The notes under the pieces are model-generated. The model worked only from the letters and a program-made list of their open reading frames with translations. It had not been told where the DNA came from and did not search any database. From Streptomyces sp. ALI-76-A (GTDB taxonomy: Bacteria > Actinomycetota > Actinomycetes > Streptomycetales > Streptomycetaceae), in contig NZ_JASVWB010000004.1 in assembly GCF_030287445.1 (NCBI RefSeq), positions 620,001 to 684,000 on the forward strand: a stretch of 64,000 nt of DNA. The letters run 5' to 3'. Made by a program: the position numbers and the translations under genes. This document shows positions 57,101 through 64,000 of this stretch, piece after piece. Numbering within the stretch: the stretch's first letter is position 1; each line of letters begins with the position of its first letter.

Positions 57101-60100
57101 CGTGGATCTGGCGGCAGCCCAGATAGACGTCCCGCAGGTGGAACATCACCACGCCGGTGACGTGGTCCAGCGGGATCCAGTTCAGTGAGACATCGGTGGC
57201 GTCCAGCCCGTTCATCTGCTCGGTGGCGGCGGAGCGGGTCAGCACGTTGCGGTGGGTCAGCCGCACCGCCTTCGGCAGGCCCGTGCTGCCGGACGTCATC
57301 AGCATCAGGATGAGGTCGTCCGGCCGGGCGGCGTGCCAGTCGTGGTCCTCCGGGGCCTCGCGCAACGCGTCGGCCGTGGTCAGCCGCAACCCGGGCCAGT
57401 CCTGCCGGGCGGCCACCTCACGCAGCCCGGTCTCCCGGCCGGCGGAGCACACGATCCAGGGCCGGCCCAGCATCCGCCAGATGCCCTCCAGTTTCGTCAG
57501 CGCCGCCGAAGGGGTGTCGTAGGAGGCCGGCACGGTCAGCGGCACGGCGACGAAACCGCCCAGGACGCAGCCCCACAGCACGGCGAGGAAGTCCTCGCTC
57601 ACATCGCACTGGAGGACGACCTGGTCACCGGGGCGCAAGCCCGCCCGCCGCAGACCCGCCAGCACCCGTGACGCCTCGGCGATCAGGGAGGCGTAACCGC
57701 GCCGGTTCTCCCTGCCGTCGGGATGGACGTGGACGATGTCGCCCCGGTCCAGCTCGGCAGCGCGCCGCAGGGCCTGCGCCCAGCCGGACACGGACGGTTC
57801 CGCCAACGCGGGCCCCTCACTGAGCGCGGGGACGCCGGACGTCTCGGCCGCGCTCCCGGTGCCGGCCGAGGCGGCTTGTGGCGTTCGGTCGGGCAGCCCC
57901 GCGTGGCGGCGCCCGAGTTCCTCGGGGACCTCCTGCACCGACACCTCGACCGTCGTGACCCCGGGGATCCCGGTCAGATCCCGCTGCCAGGCATCGGCCG
58001 CGATCCGGTCGACCGCCGGCAGGACGCGCAACGACTCGGTGTCGAGGGCACCGTGCTCGTCGAGGGGCAGGGCGTTGACCGCCGTGACACGGACCCTGCC
58101 GTGTCCCGCACGGTCCATGGCCTCCTCCACGCGCTCCACCGCGTCCGCCCGCCCCGCGGCCACGTACAGGCACGCGCCTCCGTCGGCTCCGGGCAGGGCA
58201 CGGGCGTCACGGATGCCGGACACCGACAGTGCCACCTCCTCCAGCTCCGCGGCATCGGCCGCGGCCGGGGCGGGCGTGCGCTCCGGTGGCGCGGGCAGCT
58301 CTCCGACGCGGCAGCCGGGTTCGGCGCACACCGTGCGCAGCACGTCGTGCAGGGCGCGGGCGAACGCCTCGGCCGTGCCGGCGTCGTACAGGTCCGTGGC
58401 GTACTCGACATGCAGGTCCAGGCCGTCCGGGGCTCCCTCGCCACGCTGCCGTTGGAAGACGTCCACGAAGAGGTCGAACTTGGCGGTGCCGGTGGCGGTC
58501 GGCCGCAACTCGGCCCGCTGACCGCCCAGTTCGAGTACGGCGGGTTCGTTGTTCTGCAGGGCCAGCATCACCTGGAACAGAGGGTGCCGCCCGGCCTTGC
58601 GGGGCGGGTTGAGTTCCTCGACCAGCCGGTCGAAGGGCAGGTCCTGGTGGTCCAGGGCGGCCAGGTCGGCCGTACGCAGCCGGGCGAGCAGGTCCCGGAA
58701 GGCGGGGTCGCCGGAGGTGTCCGCCCGCAGCACCAGGGTGTTGGTGATCAGGCCGATCACATCGTCCAGGCCCGGTTCGGTGCGGCCCGCCACCGGCGTC
58801 CCCAGGACGATGTCCTCACCCGCGCCGCAGCGAGTGAGCAGGGCGCTGACGGCGGCGTGCAGCACCATGAACAGGCTGGTGTTCTCCCGGTCGGCCAGAC
58901 GCAGCAGGTCGCGGTGGAGGCCGGGGTCCACCGGCACGGTGACGTGCGCGCCGGCACCGCGCGGCACGGGGGGACGCGGCCGGTCGCCCGGCAGGGTGCA
59001 CTCCTCCGGCAGACCGTCCAGGGCGGTGCGCCAGTGACCGGTCAGCCGCTCCAGCCGGCCGGGACCTGCCGGCTCGGGCGCCAGCACGGCGCGTTGCCAC
59101 AGCGCGTAGTCGGCGTACTGCACCGGCGGCGGGGCCCACCGAGGTGCCCGGCCGGCGCGGCGGGCCGCGTACGCGGTGCTCAGATCGTCCGCGAACGGGC
59201 GCATCGACCAGCCGTCGGCCGCGCTGTGATGCAGCACGAGCAGCAGGGTCCGCTCTTCCTCGGGTCCGAACAGGTAGGCGGCGAGGGGGCTTTCGGCGGT
59301 CAGGTCGAAGCGGTGCCGGCGGGCCGCCGTGACCTGGGCGGCGATCTCGTCGGCCGGGCAGTCGACGCGGTGCCAGCGGGGGCGCAGTGCGCCGGGCGGC
59401 AGGATGCGCTGGTGGAGGCGGCCGTCCTGCTCGGCGAGGACCGTCCGCAGGCTTTCGTGGCGGTCGGTCAGGTCACCGAGGGCCGCGCGCAACGCCTCGC
59501 TGTCCACGTCGGGGCCGAGCGGTACCTCCACCGGGATGTTGTAGGTGGCTGCCGAGTCGTCGAGGCGGTTGAGGAACCACATGCGTTCCTGGGCGAAGGA
59601 CAGCGGGACGCGCGCCGGCCGGTCGAGGAGGCCGAGGACCGGGCGGGCGGACGTGGTGTCGGACAGTTCGGCCAGGAGCCGGGCGACGACAGCGACGGTC
59701 GGCTTCTCGAAGAGCGTGGTGAGGGACACCTTGACGCCGCTCTCCTGACGCAGCCGGGCCAGGAGCCGGGCGGCGAGCAGGGAGTCGCCGCCCAGGTCGA
59801 AGAAGTCGGCGTCGATGCCCACGGTGTCCTGGGGGAGTTGCAGGACCTCTTCGAACAACCGGCACACCAGGGCCTGTTGAGGTGTTCCCGGTCGTGTGCG
59901 GGACGCTGCCGGGGCGGCTTCGGGTGAGGGCAGGACGGCGGTGTCCAGGTCGCCGTCGGCGGTCAGCGGCAGGGCGTCCACGGACACCCAGGCGGCCGGG
60001 ACCAGGTGCCCGGGCAGGTGGGCGGCGGCGTGGGCGCGCAGGTCGGCGGGGCTCGCCGGTCCGTCACCGGCCGGGACCGTGTAGGCGACGAGCTGTTGCG

Positions 60101-62840
60101 AGCCGTCGTCGCCGTCCCGCTGGAGGACGGCGGCCCGCACGACGCCCGGGTGCGCGGTGAGAGCCGCCTCGATCTCGTGCAGGTCGCAGCGGGGGCCGCT
60201 GGACCGGCCCGGCCGGCCGGCCCGGCCCAGCAGTTCGAGGGTGCCGTCACAGCGGCGGCGTGCCAGGTCGCCCGTGCGGTACATGCGGGCACCGGGCAGG
60301 CCGAAGGGATCGTCGGGGAAGCGTTCGGCGCTGGGTTCGGGCCGGTTCAGGTATCCGGCGGTCACGCCGGCGCCGGAGACGTACATCTCGCCGGTCGCCC
60401 CCGGCGGCACCGGGCGCCCCCCGGGGTCCAGCAGGTGCACGCGCAGATCGGCCAGCGGAGACCCGATCACGCTGCCCTCATGGGGCTCCGCCGGATCCAG
60501 CGAGGTGATGCGGTGGTGGGTGACGAATCCGGTCGTCTCGGGGAAGCCGTACATGTGCACCAGTGCCGGGCGGTCCAGTCCGTGCCGTTCGGCCCAGGGA
60601 CGCAGGCGTGCCGGGTTCAGGGCCTCGCCGCCGAGGACGACATGGCGCAACGCCCCGGTGTCCCCGTTCCGTTCGAGGTCGGCGTGGATCAGTTGCTCGA
60701 ACGCGGACGGCGTCTGGCTGAGGACGGTGACGCCCTCCCGGTGCAGCAGCTCCAGGAAGTCCCTCGGCGAGCGGCTGACGGCGTCCGGGACGACGACGAT
60801 CCGGCCACCGTGCAGCAGGGCGCCCCAGGTCTCCCAGAGCGAGAAGTCGAGGGCGCGGGAGTGGGACAGCGTCCACACGTCGTCCGCGCCGAAGCCGAAG
60901 TGCTCGGCCACGGCGGCGAACAGGCGGACGACGTTGGCGTGCGTCACGGGCACACCCTCGGGGCGGCCGGTGGAGTCGGGGGCGTGAATGACGTACGCGG
61001 TGTCGGCCGGGCTCGTCGGACCGTGCCGGTCGGCGTCGGTGAGGTCGTCGCCGGAACGGTCGGCGAGGTCCGCCGTGACCTCCGGATCGTCCAGCAGGAC
61101 AGTGGTGGCGGCCGGTGCCCTCTCCGCAAGGTGGGCGTGGGCCCGCCGGGTGACAAGGACCACCGGGTCCGTGCCCTCGACGATCGGCCGCAGCCGCTCG
61201 GCCGGATGACCGGGGTCCAGCGGCAGGCAGGCGGCGCCGGTCTTCAGCACGGCCAGCAGCGTCGGCAGCAGCCGGGAGCCACCGTCCAGGGCCAGCGCGA
61301 CCACCCGGCCCGGTCCCGCGCCGCGTTCGGCCAGCAGCCGGGCCAGTCGATTGGCCTCGATGTTGAGTTCGGCGTACGTGAGGTGCTCGTCCCCGCAGGT
61401 GACGGCGGTGCGCTCCGGGACGGACGCCGCCCGCTCCTCGAACAGCCCGGTGAGCGTCCCGGTGACGGGGAAGTCGCGCACCGGGGCCTCACGGGGGTGT
61501 TCGCCCGGCAGCAGCAGGTCCAGGTCCGCCAGGGCCGTGTCGGGCGCCGCGTCCGCGAGCCGTCGCAGCAGGGTCAGGAACCGGTCGCGGTGCAGGGTGA
61601 GTTCGTCCTCCTCGTAGCGGGCGGGGTTGGCGTCGAAGGCCAGCCACAGTCCGCCGGGTGTCGTCCCGGGCCGGACGGAGATCTGGAGGTCCTCGACGGC
61701 GCCGCCGGCCAGGTGGTGCCAGGTGACCGGGTGGCCGCCGAAGTCGATCGACTCGGTGAACGGCACCATGTTCAAAACGGGCCCGTACAGGCGGCGTCCG
61801 CTGCCCACCAGGTTCAGGTCGCGGCGGATGAACTCACCCCGGTACTGGTGGTGCCGCCGCAGCGCCTCGAGTTCGTCGGCGACCGCCCGCACCACGGCAC
61901 CGAGGTGCGTGTCGGGAGTGGCCGTCACACGCAGCGGCAGGACGTCGGAGGCGGTGCCCGGAGTGCGCAGGGCCGCACTGCCGAACCGGCTCATCGTGGC
62001 CATGCCGAGCAGGAGGTCGTCGGCACCGGTCATCCGGTGCAGGTAGACGACGACGGCGGCGGTCAGCAGGTCGGTGCGGGTGACGTCGAGCCGGGCCGCG
62101 GCGGCCGACAGAACCTCGGCCTCTTCGCCTTCCAGTTCCGCGAGGCGCCGCACGAACCGGGCGGCCGGCGGGGCGGCGCGGCGGGTGAGCCGCGCGGGCT
62201 CGGGCAGCCCGGCCAGCCGTCGGACCCAGTGGTCCCGGTCACGGGCACAGCGCTCGGAGGAGAGGTAGGCGCTCTCCTCGCCCTGGAGGCGGCTCACGGG
62301 GGCGAAGGTGCTGGGGACCGGCTCCTTTCCCGCGACCAGGGCGTTGTAGACGTCGGCGAGGCGCCGCCCGACGAGTTTGTAGCTGTAGCCGTCCAGCAGG
62401 ATGTGATGGGCCCTCAGCAGCCAGATGTGGTGATCGGGGGCGAGGGTGAGCAGAGCGTGCGCGAACAGCGGGCCCTTCTCCAGGTCCACGGGGGTCGCGA
62501 GGTCCGCGTCGATCCACGCCCACGCCGCGGCATGAGGGTCCTTCTCGCCGCTGACGTCGACCCGGTGCAGGTTCCAGTCGTCCGCGTCCGGCGCCCGATG
62601 ACACCGCGGACCGTCGTCGGTGTCGACGAAACGCAGAGCGAAGGTGTCGGCCTCGCCGACAGTGCGGCGCAGGGCCGCTTCGAACACGTCGAGGTCGAGG
62701 GCGCCATGGACCTCCACCGCCTCACCGGTGTTGTACGCGGCGCTGTGGGACACCAGTCGTCCGGCGTACCAGAGCCCCGCCTGGGCCCCGGACAGCGGTC
62801 GATCGTCGCTCTGACGGGTCGACTCCTCGTTGAGTGACAT
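54117..62840 (-). CDS. NRPS/PKS-like synthetase: C-A*-PCP-C-AL-KR-PCP
   Basis: This 2907-residue synthetase starts at the ATG at 62840 (GAGGGG upstream). C1, about 1-450, has HHILLDG. An adenylation domain at about 460-960 looks inactive: core A3 reads PDSTGRPEGV (Lys to Glu), A8 is disrupted, and A10 reads PLTADGDLD without the catalytic Lys. PCP1, near 1016, has GGDSLL. C2, about 1065-1500, has HHSAADG. A linker at 1533-1610 resembles the end of an A domain. An acyl-ligase (AL) domain at about 1690-2220 has TSGSTGLPKAV and GKIQR intact and resembles the AL of bacillaene-type systems. A KR, from about 2440, has TGGLGGVGSEV, FSSVNG and AYAAAN. PCP2, near 2810, has GGNSLL. There is no thioesterase. 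It probably activates a keto or hydroxy acid, reduces it, and joins it to an upstream acyl group. The layout recalls AntC of antimycin. Confidence 0.92.
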   Translation of the reverse strand: MSLNEESTRQSDDRPLSGAQAGLWYAGRLVSHSAAYNTGEAVEVHGALDLDVFEAALRRTVGEADTFALRFVDTDDGPRCHRAPDADDWNLHRVDVSGEKDPHAAAWAWIDADLATPVDLEKGPLFAHALLTLAPDHHIWLLRAHHILLDGYSYKLVGRRLADVYNALVAGKEPVPSTFAPVSRLQGEESAYLSSERCARDRDHWVRRLAGLPEPARLTRRAAPPAARFVRRLAELEGEEAEVLSAAAARLDVTRTDLLTAAVVVYLHRMTGADDLLLGMATMSRFGSAALRTPGTASDVLPLRVTATPDTHLGAVVRAVADELEALRRHHQYRGEFIRRDLNLVGSGRRLYGPVLNMVPFTESIDFGGHPVTWHHLAGGAVEDLQISVRPGTTPGGLWLAFDANPARYEEDELTLHRDRFLTLLRRLADAAPDTALADLDLLLPGEHPREAPVRDFPVTGTLTGLFEERAASVPERTAVTCGDEHLTYAELNIEANRLARLLAERGAGPGRVVALALDGGSRLLPTLLAVLKTGAACLPLDPGHPAERLRPIVEGTDPVVLVTRRAHAHLAERAPAATTVLLDDPEVTADLADRSGDDLTDADRHGPTSPADTAYVIHAPDSTGRPEGVPVTHANVVRLFAAVAEHFGFGADDVWTLSHSRALDFSLWETWGALLHGGRIVVVPDAVSRSPRDFLELLHREGVTVLSQTPSAFEQLIHADLERNGDTGALRHVVLGGEALNPARLRPWAERHGLDRPALVHMYGFPETTGFVTHHRITSLDPAEPHEGSVIGSPLADLRVHLLDPGGRPVPPGATGEMYVSGAGVTAGYLNRPEPSAERFPDDPFGLPGARMYRTGDLARRRCDGTLELLGRAGRPGRSSGPRCDLHEIEAALTAHPGVVRAAVLQRDGDDGSQQLVAYTVPAGDGPASPADLRAHAAAHLPGHLVPAAWVSVDALPLTADGDLDTAVLPSPEAAPAASRTRPGTPQQALVCRLFEEVLQLPQDTVGIDADFFDLGGDSLLAARLLARLRQESGVKVSLTTLFEKPTVAVVARLLAELSDTTSARPVLGLLDRPARVPLSFAQERMWFLNRLDDSAATYNIPVEVPLGPDVDSEALRAALGDLTDRHESLRTVLAEQDGRLHQRILPPGALRPRWHRVDCPADEIAAQVTAARRHRFDLTAESPLAAYLFGPEEERTLLLVLHHSAADGWSMRPFADDLSTAYAARRAGRAPRWAPPPVQYADYALWQRAVLAPEPAGPGRLERLTGHWRTALDGLPEECTLPGDRPRPPVPRGAGAHVTVPVDPGLHRDLLRLADRENTSLFMVLHAAVSALLTRCGAGEDIVLGTPVAGRTEPGLDDVIGLITNTLVLRADTSGDPAFRDLLARLRTADLAALDHQDLPFDRLVEELNPPRKAGRHPLFQVMLALQNNEPAVLELGGQRAELRPTATGTAKFDLFVDVFQRQRGEGAPDGLDLHVEYATDLYDAGTAEAFARALHDVLRTVCAEPGCRVGELPAPPERTPAPAAADAAELEEVALSVSGIRDARALPGADGGACLYVAAGRADAVERVEEAMDRAGHGRVRVTAVNALPLDEHGALDTESLRVLPAVDRIAADAWQRDLTGIPGVTTVEVSVQEVPEELGRRHAGLPDRTPQAASAGTGSAAETSGVPALSEGPALAEPSVSGWAQALRRAAELDRGDIVHVHPDGRENRRGYASLIAEASRVLAGLRRAGLRPGDQVVLQCDVSEDFLAVLWGCVLGGFVAVPLTVPASYDTPSAALTKLEGIWRMLGRPWIVCSAGRETGLREVAARQDWPGLRLTTADALREAPEDHDWHAARPDDLILMLMTSGSTGLPKAVRLTHRNVLTRSAATEQMNGLDATDVSLNWIPLDHVTGVVMFHLRDVYLGCRQIHAPTTWILQDPLRWMDLADRHRVTVTWAPNFAFGLLAEESHRFADRAWDLSPMRLVMNAGEVVVASAARRFLHTLEPFGLPQDVMHPGWGMSETCSVVTDAVLPGEPVENEGTFVSCGRPYPGFAMRIVDEQGNVLTEGEAGRFQVRGTSVTGGYHDNPGANAEAFTDDGWFDTGDLAFLREGELYITGRAKDVIIVNGVNHYSHEIEACVEELPHVERSFTAAVAVRSDPSSPTDELALFFHLTPETTAQDTAGALREIAGKVTREIGVSPAFLIPVEPDAVPKTEIGKIQRTKLRKNFEAGAFDDEVRRAQVLLGTAATVPDWFLRPVWQRVRRPDAPAASAGRHTLVLTGGDPWTRRLADRLADALRSGGGLCTVVTEGTSYARIDAARYRVRPAAEADHRELLRQSERDRRPVDAVLHLDGPHGTGTPEKAPYDEDAMGRLLALVRALAARPGPQRPVDLLHVTMGAQAVHPGEHPVPAHAMAGAVLKSLREEFGWLRAAHLDLAADAGEDPLPVLAAEATVAADGAEVAYRGGHRYERRLAPLPDTPSRVQAPERDGFTLITGGLGGVGSEVAAHLLRTPGTRVLILGRTPHAELESTAGQSGRAEALRRLRELGEVRYARADVTDERQVRAALDTATEAWGVPLVSVLHLAGTLVESPVGDLDTDAWRQALEAKVRGAWVLHRVCADHPVASFTMFSSVNGYFGGAMNAAYAAANAYLDALALHRRSLGLPAQSLAWSMWREHGMSRGYRLTALTEARGYRLLDAPAALRSFDLARTLDEPHLLIGADRTAPWVRSHVVAPVRQLRRLTARVGLEDGADLGALHHAAADSARRAGVADHWVLRSAGTARHRGRTADGGEDVRRLENRLAEVWCGVLGRDQVGRTDNFFDLGGNSLLLVTAQSAVNSAFGTDLSVVDLFAHPTVRDLARHLATRTDPRSTAVVAEGDPAAPLSTAQGGPSDLDRAREQAQRQRAARARRSARHGRNRGHG

Positions 62841-63052
62841 GACACAACCCCTCGCGTTGCACGTGGTGTTGTCCCGGCCGGGGAGGTCCGGCCGGCCGGA
62901 ACGGAGCGTGGCCCAGGCCCACGGGAAGCGGCGCCGGCACAAGCCGGCGGGCGGGACGGCACGGCCCCACGGAGGGTCCCGCGGCATCCGCTTCCACGAT
63001 GCGCCCGTGCGAGCGGGGCGATCAAGCGCGGACGCGAGGCCGTGACAGAGCT

Positions 63053-63124
63053 TTAGGTGTTTCCCTGAAAAGCCGGGGAGACCGAATGGCTCCGTCTGTG
63101 GAGCGCTTCTAGGGAAACTCCGCG
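63053..63124. promoter_or_regulatory. PimM-like sites in the NRPS-hydrolase divergent region
   Basis: CTAGGGAAACTCCGCG at 63109-63124 matches 13 of 16 consensus positions. A second, inverted site at 63053-63068 (minus-strand TCAGGGAAACACCTAA, 11 of 16) lies 56 bases away. Both are in the 561-base gap 62841-63401, which has no supported gene, between the synthetase and the hydrolase. Confidence 0.55.
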
Positions 63125-63401
63125 AATCCGTCCCGGCGCTCCGGCGGGAGTGGATTCCCCGCGGTCGGTGATGCACGCTCGGACGACGCCGGACTTCCGG
63201 GGACGGCGCTCCGTGACAGACGGCTCCGAGGCATCCGTGGGACGCCGAACCAATGAATGCCGAGTCGAGGGTCAGACGGATCCGTCACCGCGCGCCCGCG
63301 CTGACCGCGTCGGGGCGGTGGGCCTGACCGGCTCCGACCGCGTCCGCTGAGGCAGGCCACGGGAAGTGGCCCACATCGTCGACAGGGAGAGGTGGACTTT
63401 G

Positions 63402-64000
63402 GTGAGCACGGGTTCTTCGGTGAGCGCGGGTTCATGGCGGCGCATCAGTGAGGGCGACCCGAGGAGAGTGATCCTCGCGGTCGACTTCGGATCGACGGCA
63501 CGGTCAGAGGCGGACTTCCGTCAGTTCGCCCAGCTGGTGAAGCCGAGCAGGGAGATCTGGCAGAGCGTCCAACCGGACACCGCGGAGCGGGAGTTGCTGT
63601 CCGCCGAGACGTACCTGCGGTGGTGGAGGGAGCTGCCCGAGGGCGTCGACGGCCAGGTGGACACCGTGATGGGTTACTGCGTGGGCGGTGTCTTCGCCTC
63701 GGTACTGGCCGACGAGATCGCCGAGAAGCAGGGCACCCGGCCCGCACTTCTGCTCTTCGATCCGGAGCCGGTGGATCAGCTGTCCCTCTACCGCGACTTC
63801 AAGAAGGCGGTCGACGGCATGTCACTGTTGTCCGAGGAGGAACGCGCCGGCCACGCCGCGGAGGTGCGGACCCTGTGCGAGGCGGAGTCGAACGACGCGC
63901 ACGCGGTCTGCACGCGGGTGATCAAGGTGTACGAGACCGCCGTGGGCGTCGTCTTCGATCGTCTGGGTCTGGACGACGAGGCGAGCGAGGATCTGCGGGG
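63402..64000 (+). CDS. Alpha/beta-hydrolase (thioesterase-like) with Cys nucleophile, partial
   Basis: A GTG at 63402 behind GGGAGAGG opens a frame that continues through the right edge (199 codons present). It encodes a cytoplasmic protein with VILAVDFGSTARSEADF at the N-terminus and the nucleophile elbow VMGYCVGGVFASVLADE (GxCxG), where Ser is usual. PALLLFDPEPVDQ follows, as in thioesterase folds. Cys nucleophiles occur in a minority of PKS/NRPS thioesterases and transacylases. The position next to a synthetase lacking a thioesterase makes chain release or acyl transfer plausible. The C-terminal catalytic His is not in the window, so the enzyme class is inferred from the elbow only. Confidence 0.7.
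   Translation, partial: MSTGSSVSAGSWRRISEGDPRRVILAVDFGSTARSEADFRQFAQLVKPSREIWQSVQPDTAERELLSAETYLRWWRELPEGVDGQVDTVMGYCVGGVFASVLADEIAEKQGTRPALLLFDPEPVDQLSLYRDFKKAVDGMSLLSEEERAGHAAEVRTLCEAESNDAHAVCTRVIKVYETAVGVVFDRLGLDDEASEDLR

Noticed and set aside
53724..57188. Plus-strand open frame of about 1150 codons opposite the synthetase
   Set aside because: It is antisense to well-supported AL, KR and PCP motifs. It has low-complexity composition and no recognisable fold.

Overview
The window is high-GC DNA with actinomycete codon use: GTG and TTG starts with GGAGG-type ribosome sites, and two rare TTA leucine codons. It is most likely Streptomyces or a close relative. It looks like the interior of one large biosynthetic gene cluster. 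Genes run off both edges, and no housekeeping or mobile genes are visible.

Left block (1-9521). An eight-gene minus-strand run, mqnE - ferredoxin - type II thioesterase - mqnA - mqnC - drug ABC ATPase - ABC permease - PKS protein starting with a CoA-ligase-type loading domain, faces mqnD across a 395-bp divergent region. MqnA, MqnE, MqnC and MqnD are futalosine-route enzymes that turn chorismate into 1,4-dihydroxy-6-naphthoate. The downstream menaquinone genes (prenyltransferase, decarboxylase, methyltransferase) and the nucleosidase MqnB are absent. I infer a primary-metabolism route recruited to supply a naphthoate building block, either as PKS starter or as a decoration.

Core block (10005-29711). 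Two type I modular PKS proteins carry four extension modules. All four ATs look malonyl-specific (HAFH). All modules carry a KR, and the only DH lacks its catalytic His, so the predicted output is a 1,3-polyol stretch. Docking-like ends and the absence of loading and TE domains mean that more PKS genes lie outside the window. KS, AT and KR segments have been homogenised between modules.

Regulators (29913-37470). There is one PimM-like PAS-LuxR and two LAL-type LuxR regulators, each LAL with a TTA codon. A SARP lies at 44091-44882. PimM-like operator matches occur in the main divergent intergenic regions, which suggests one regulon.

Tailoring block (37734-51015). It holds two P450s, a [3Fe-4S]-type ferredoxin, two GT1 glycosyltransferases, genes for a 2,3,6-trideoxyhexose branch (3-dehydratase, 3,5-epimerase, 4-ketoreductase) and two BAHD-type acyltransferases, a family best known from plants and fungi. 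A decayed N-terminal piece of a dTDP-glucose 4,6-dehydratase precedes the SARP.

Right block (51532-64000). It holds a degenerate HAD-like protein, an SDR, a TetR tail remnant and a PIN-like protein translationally coupled to a 2907-residue synthetase. That synthetase is ordered C-A(defective)-PCP-C-AL-KR-PCP. Last comes a partial alpha/beta-hydrolase with Cys in the nucleophile elbow. Overall the cluster probably makes a glycosylated, acylated polyol polyketide carrying a naphthoquinone-type unit.
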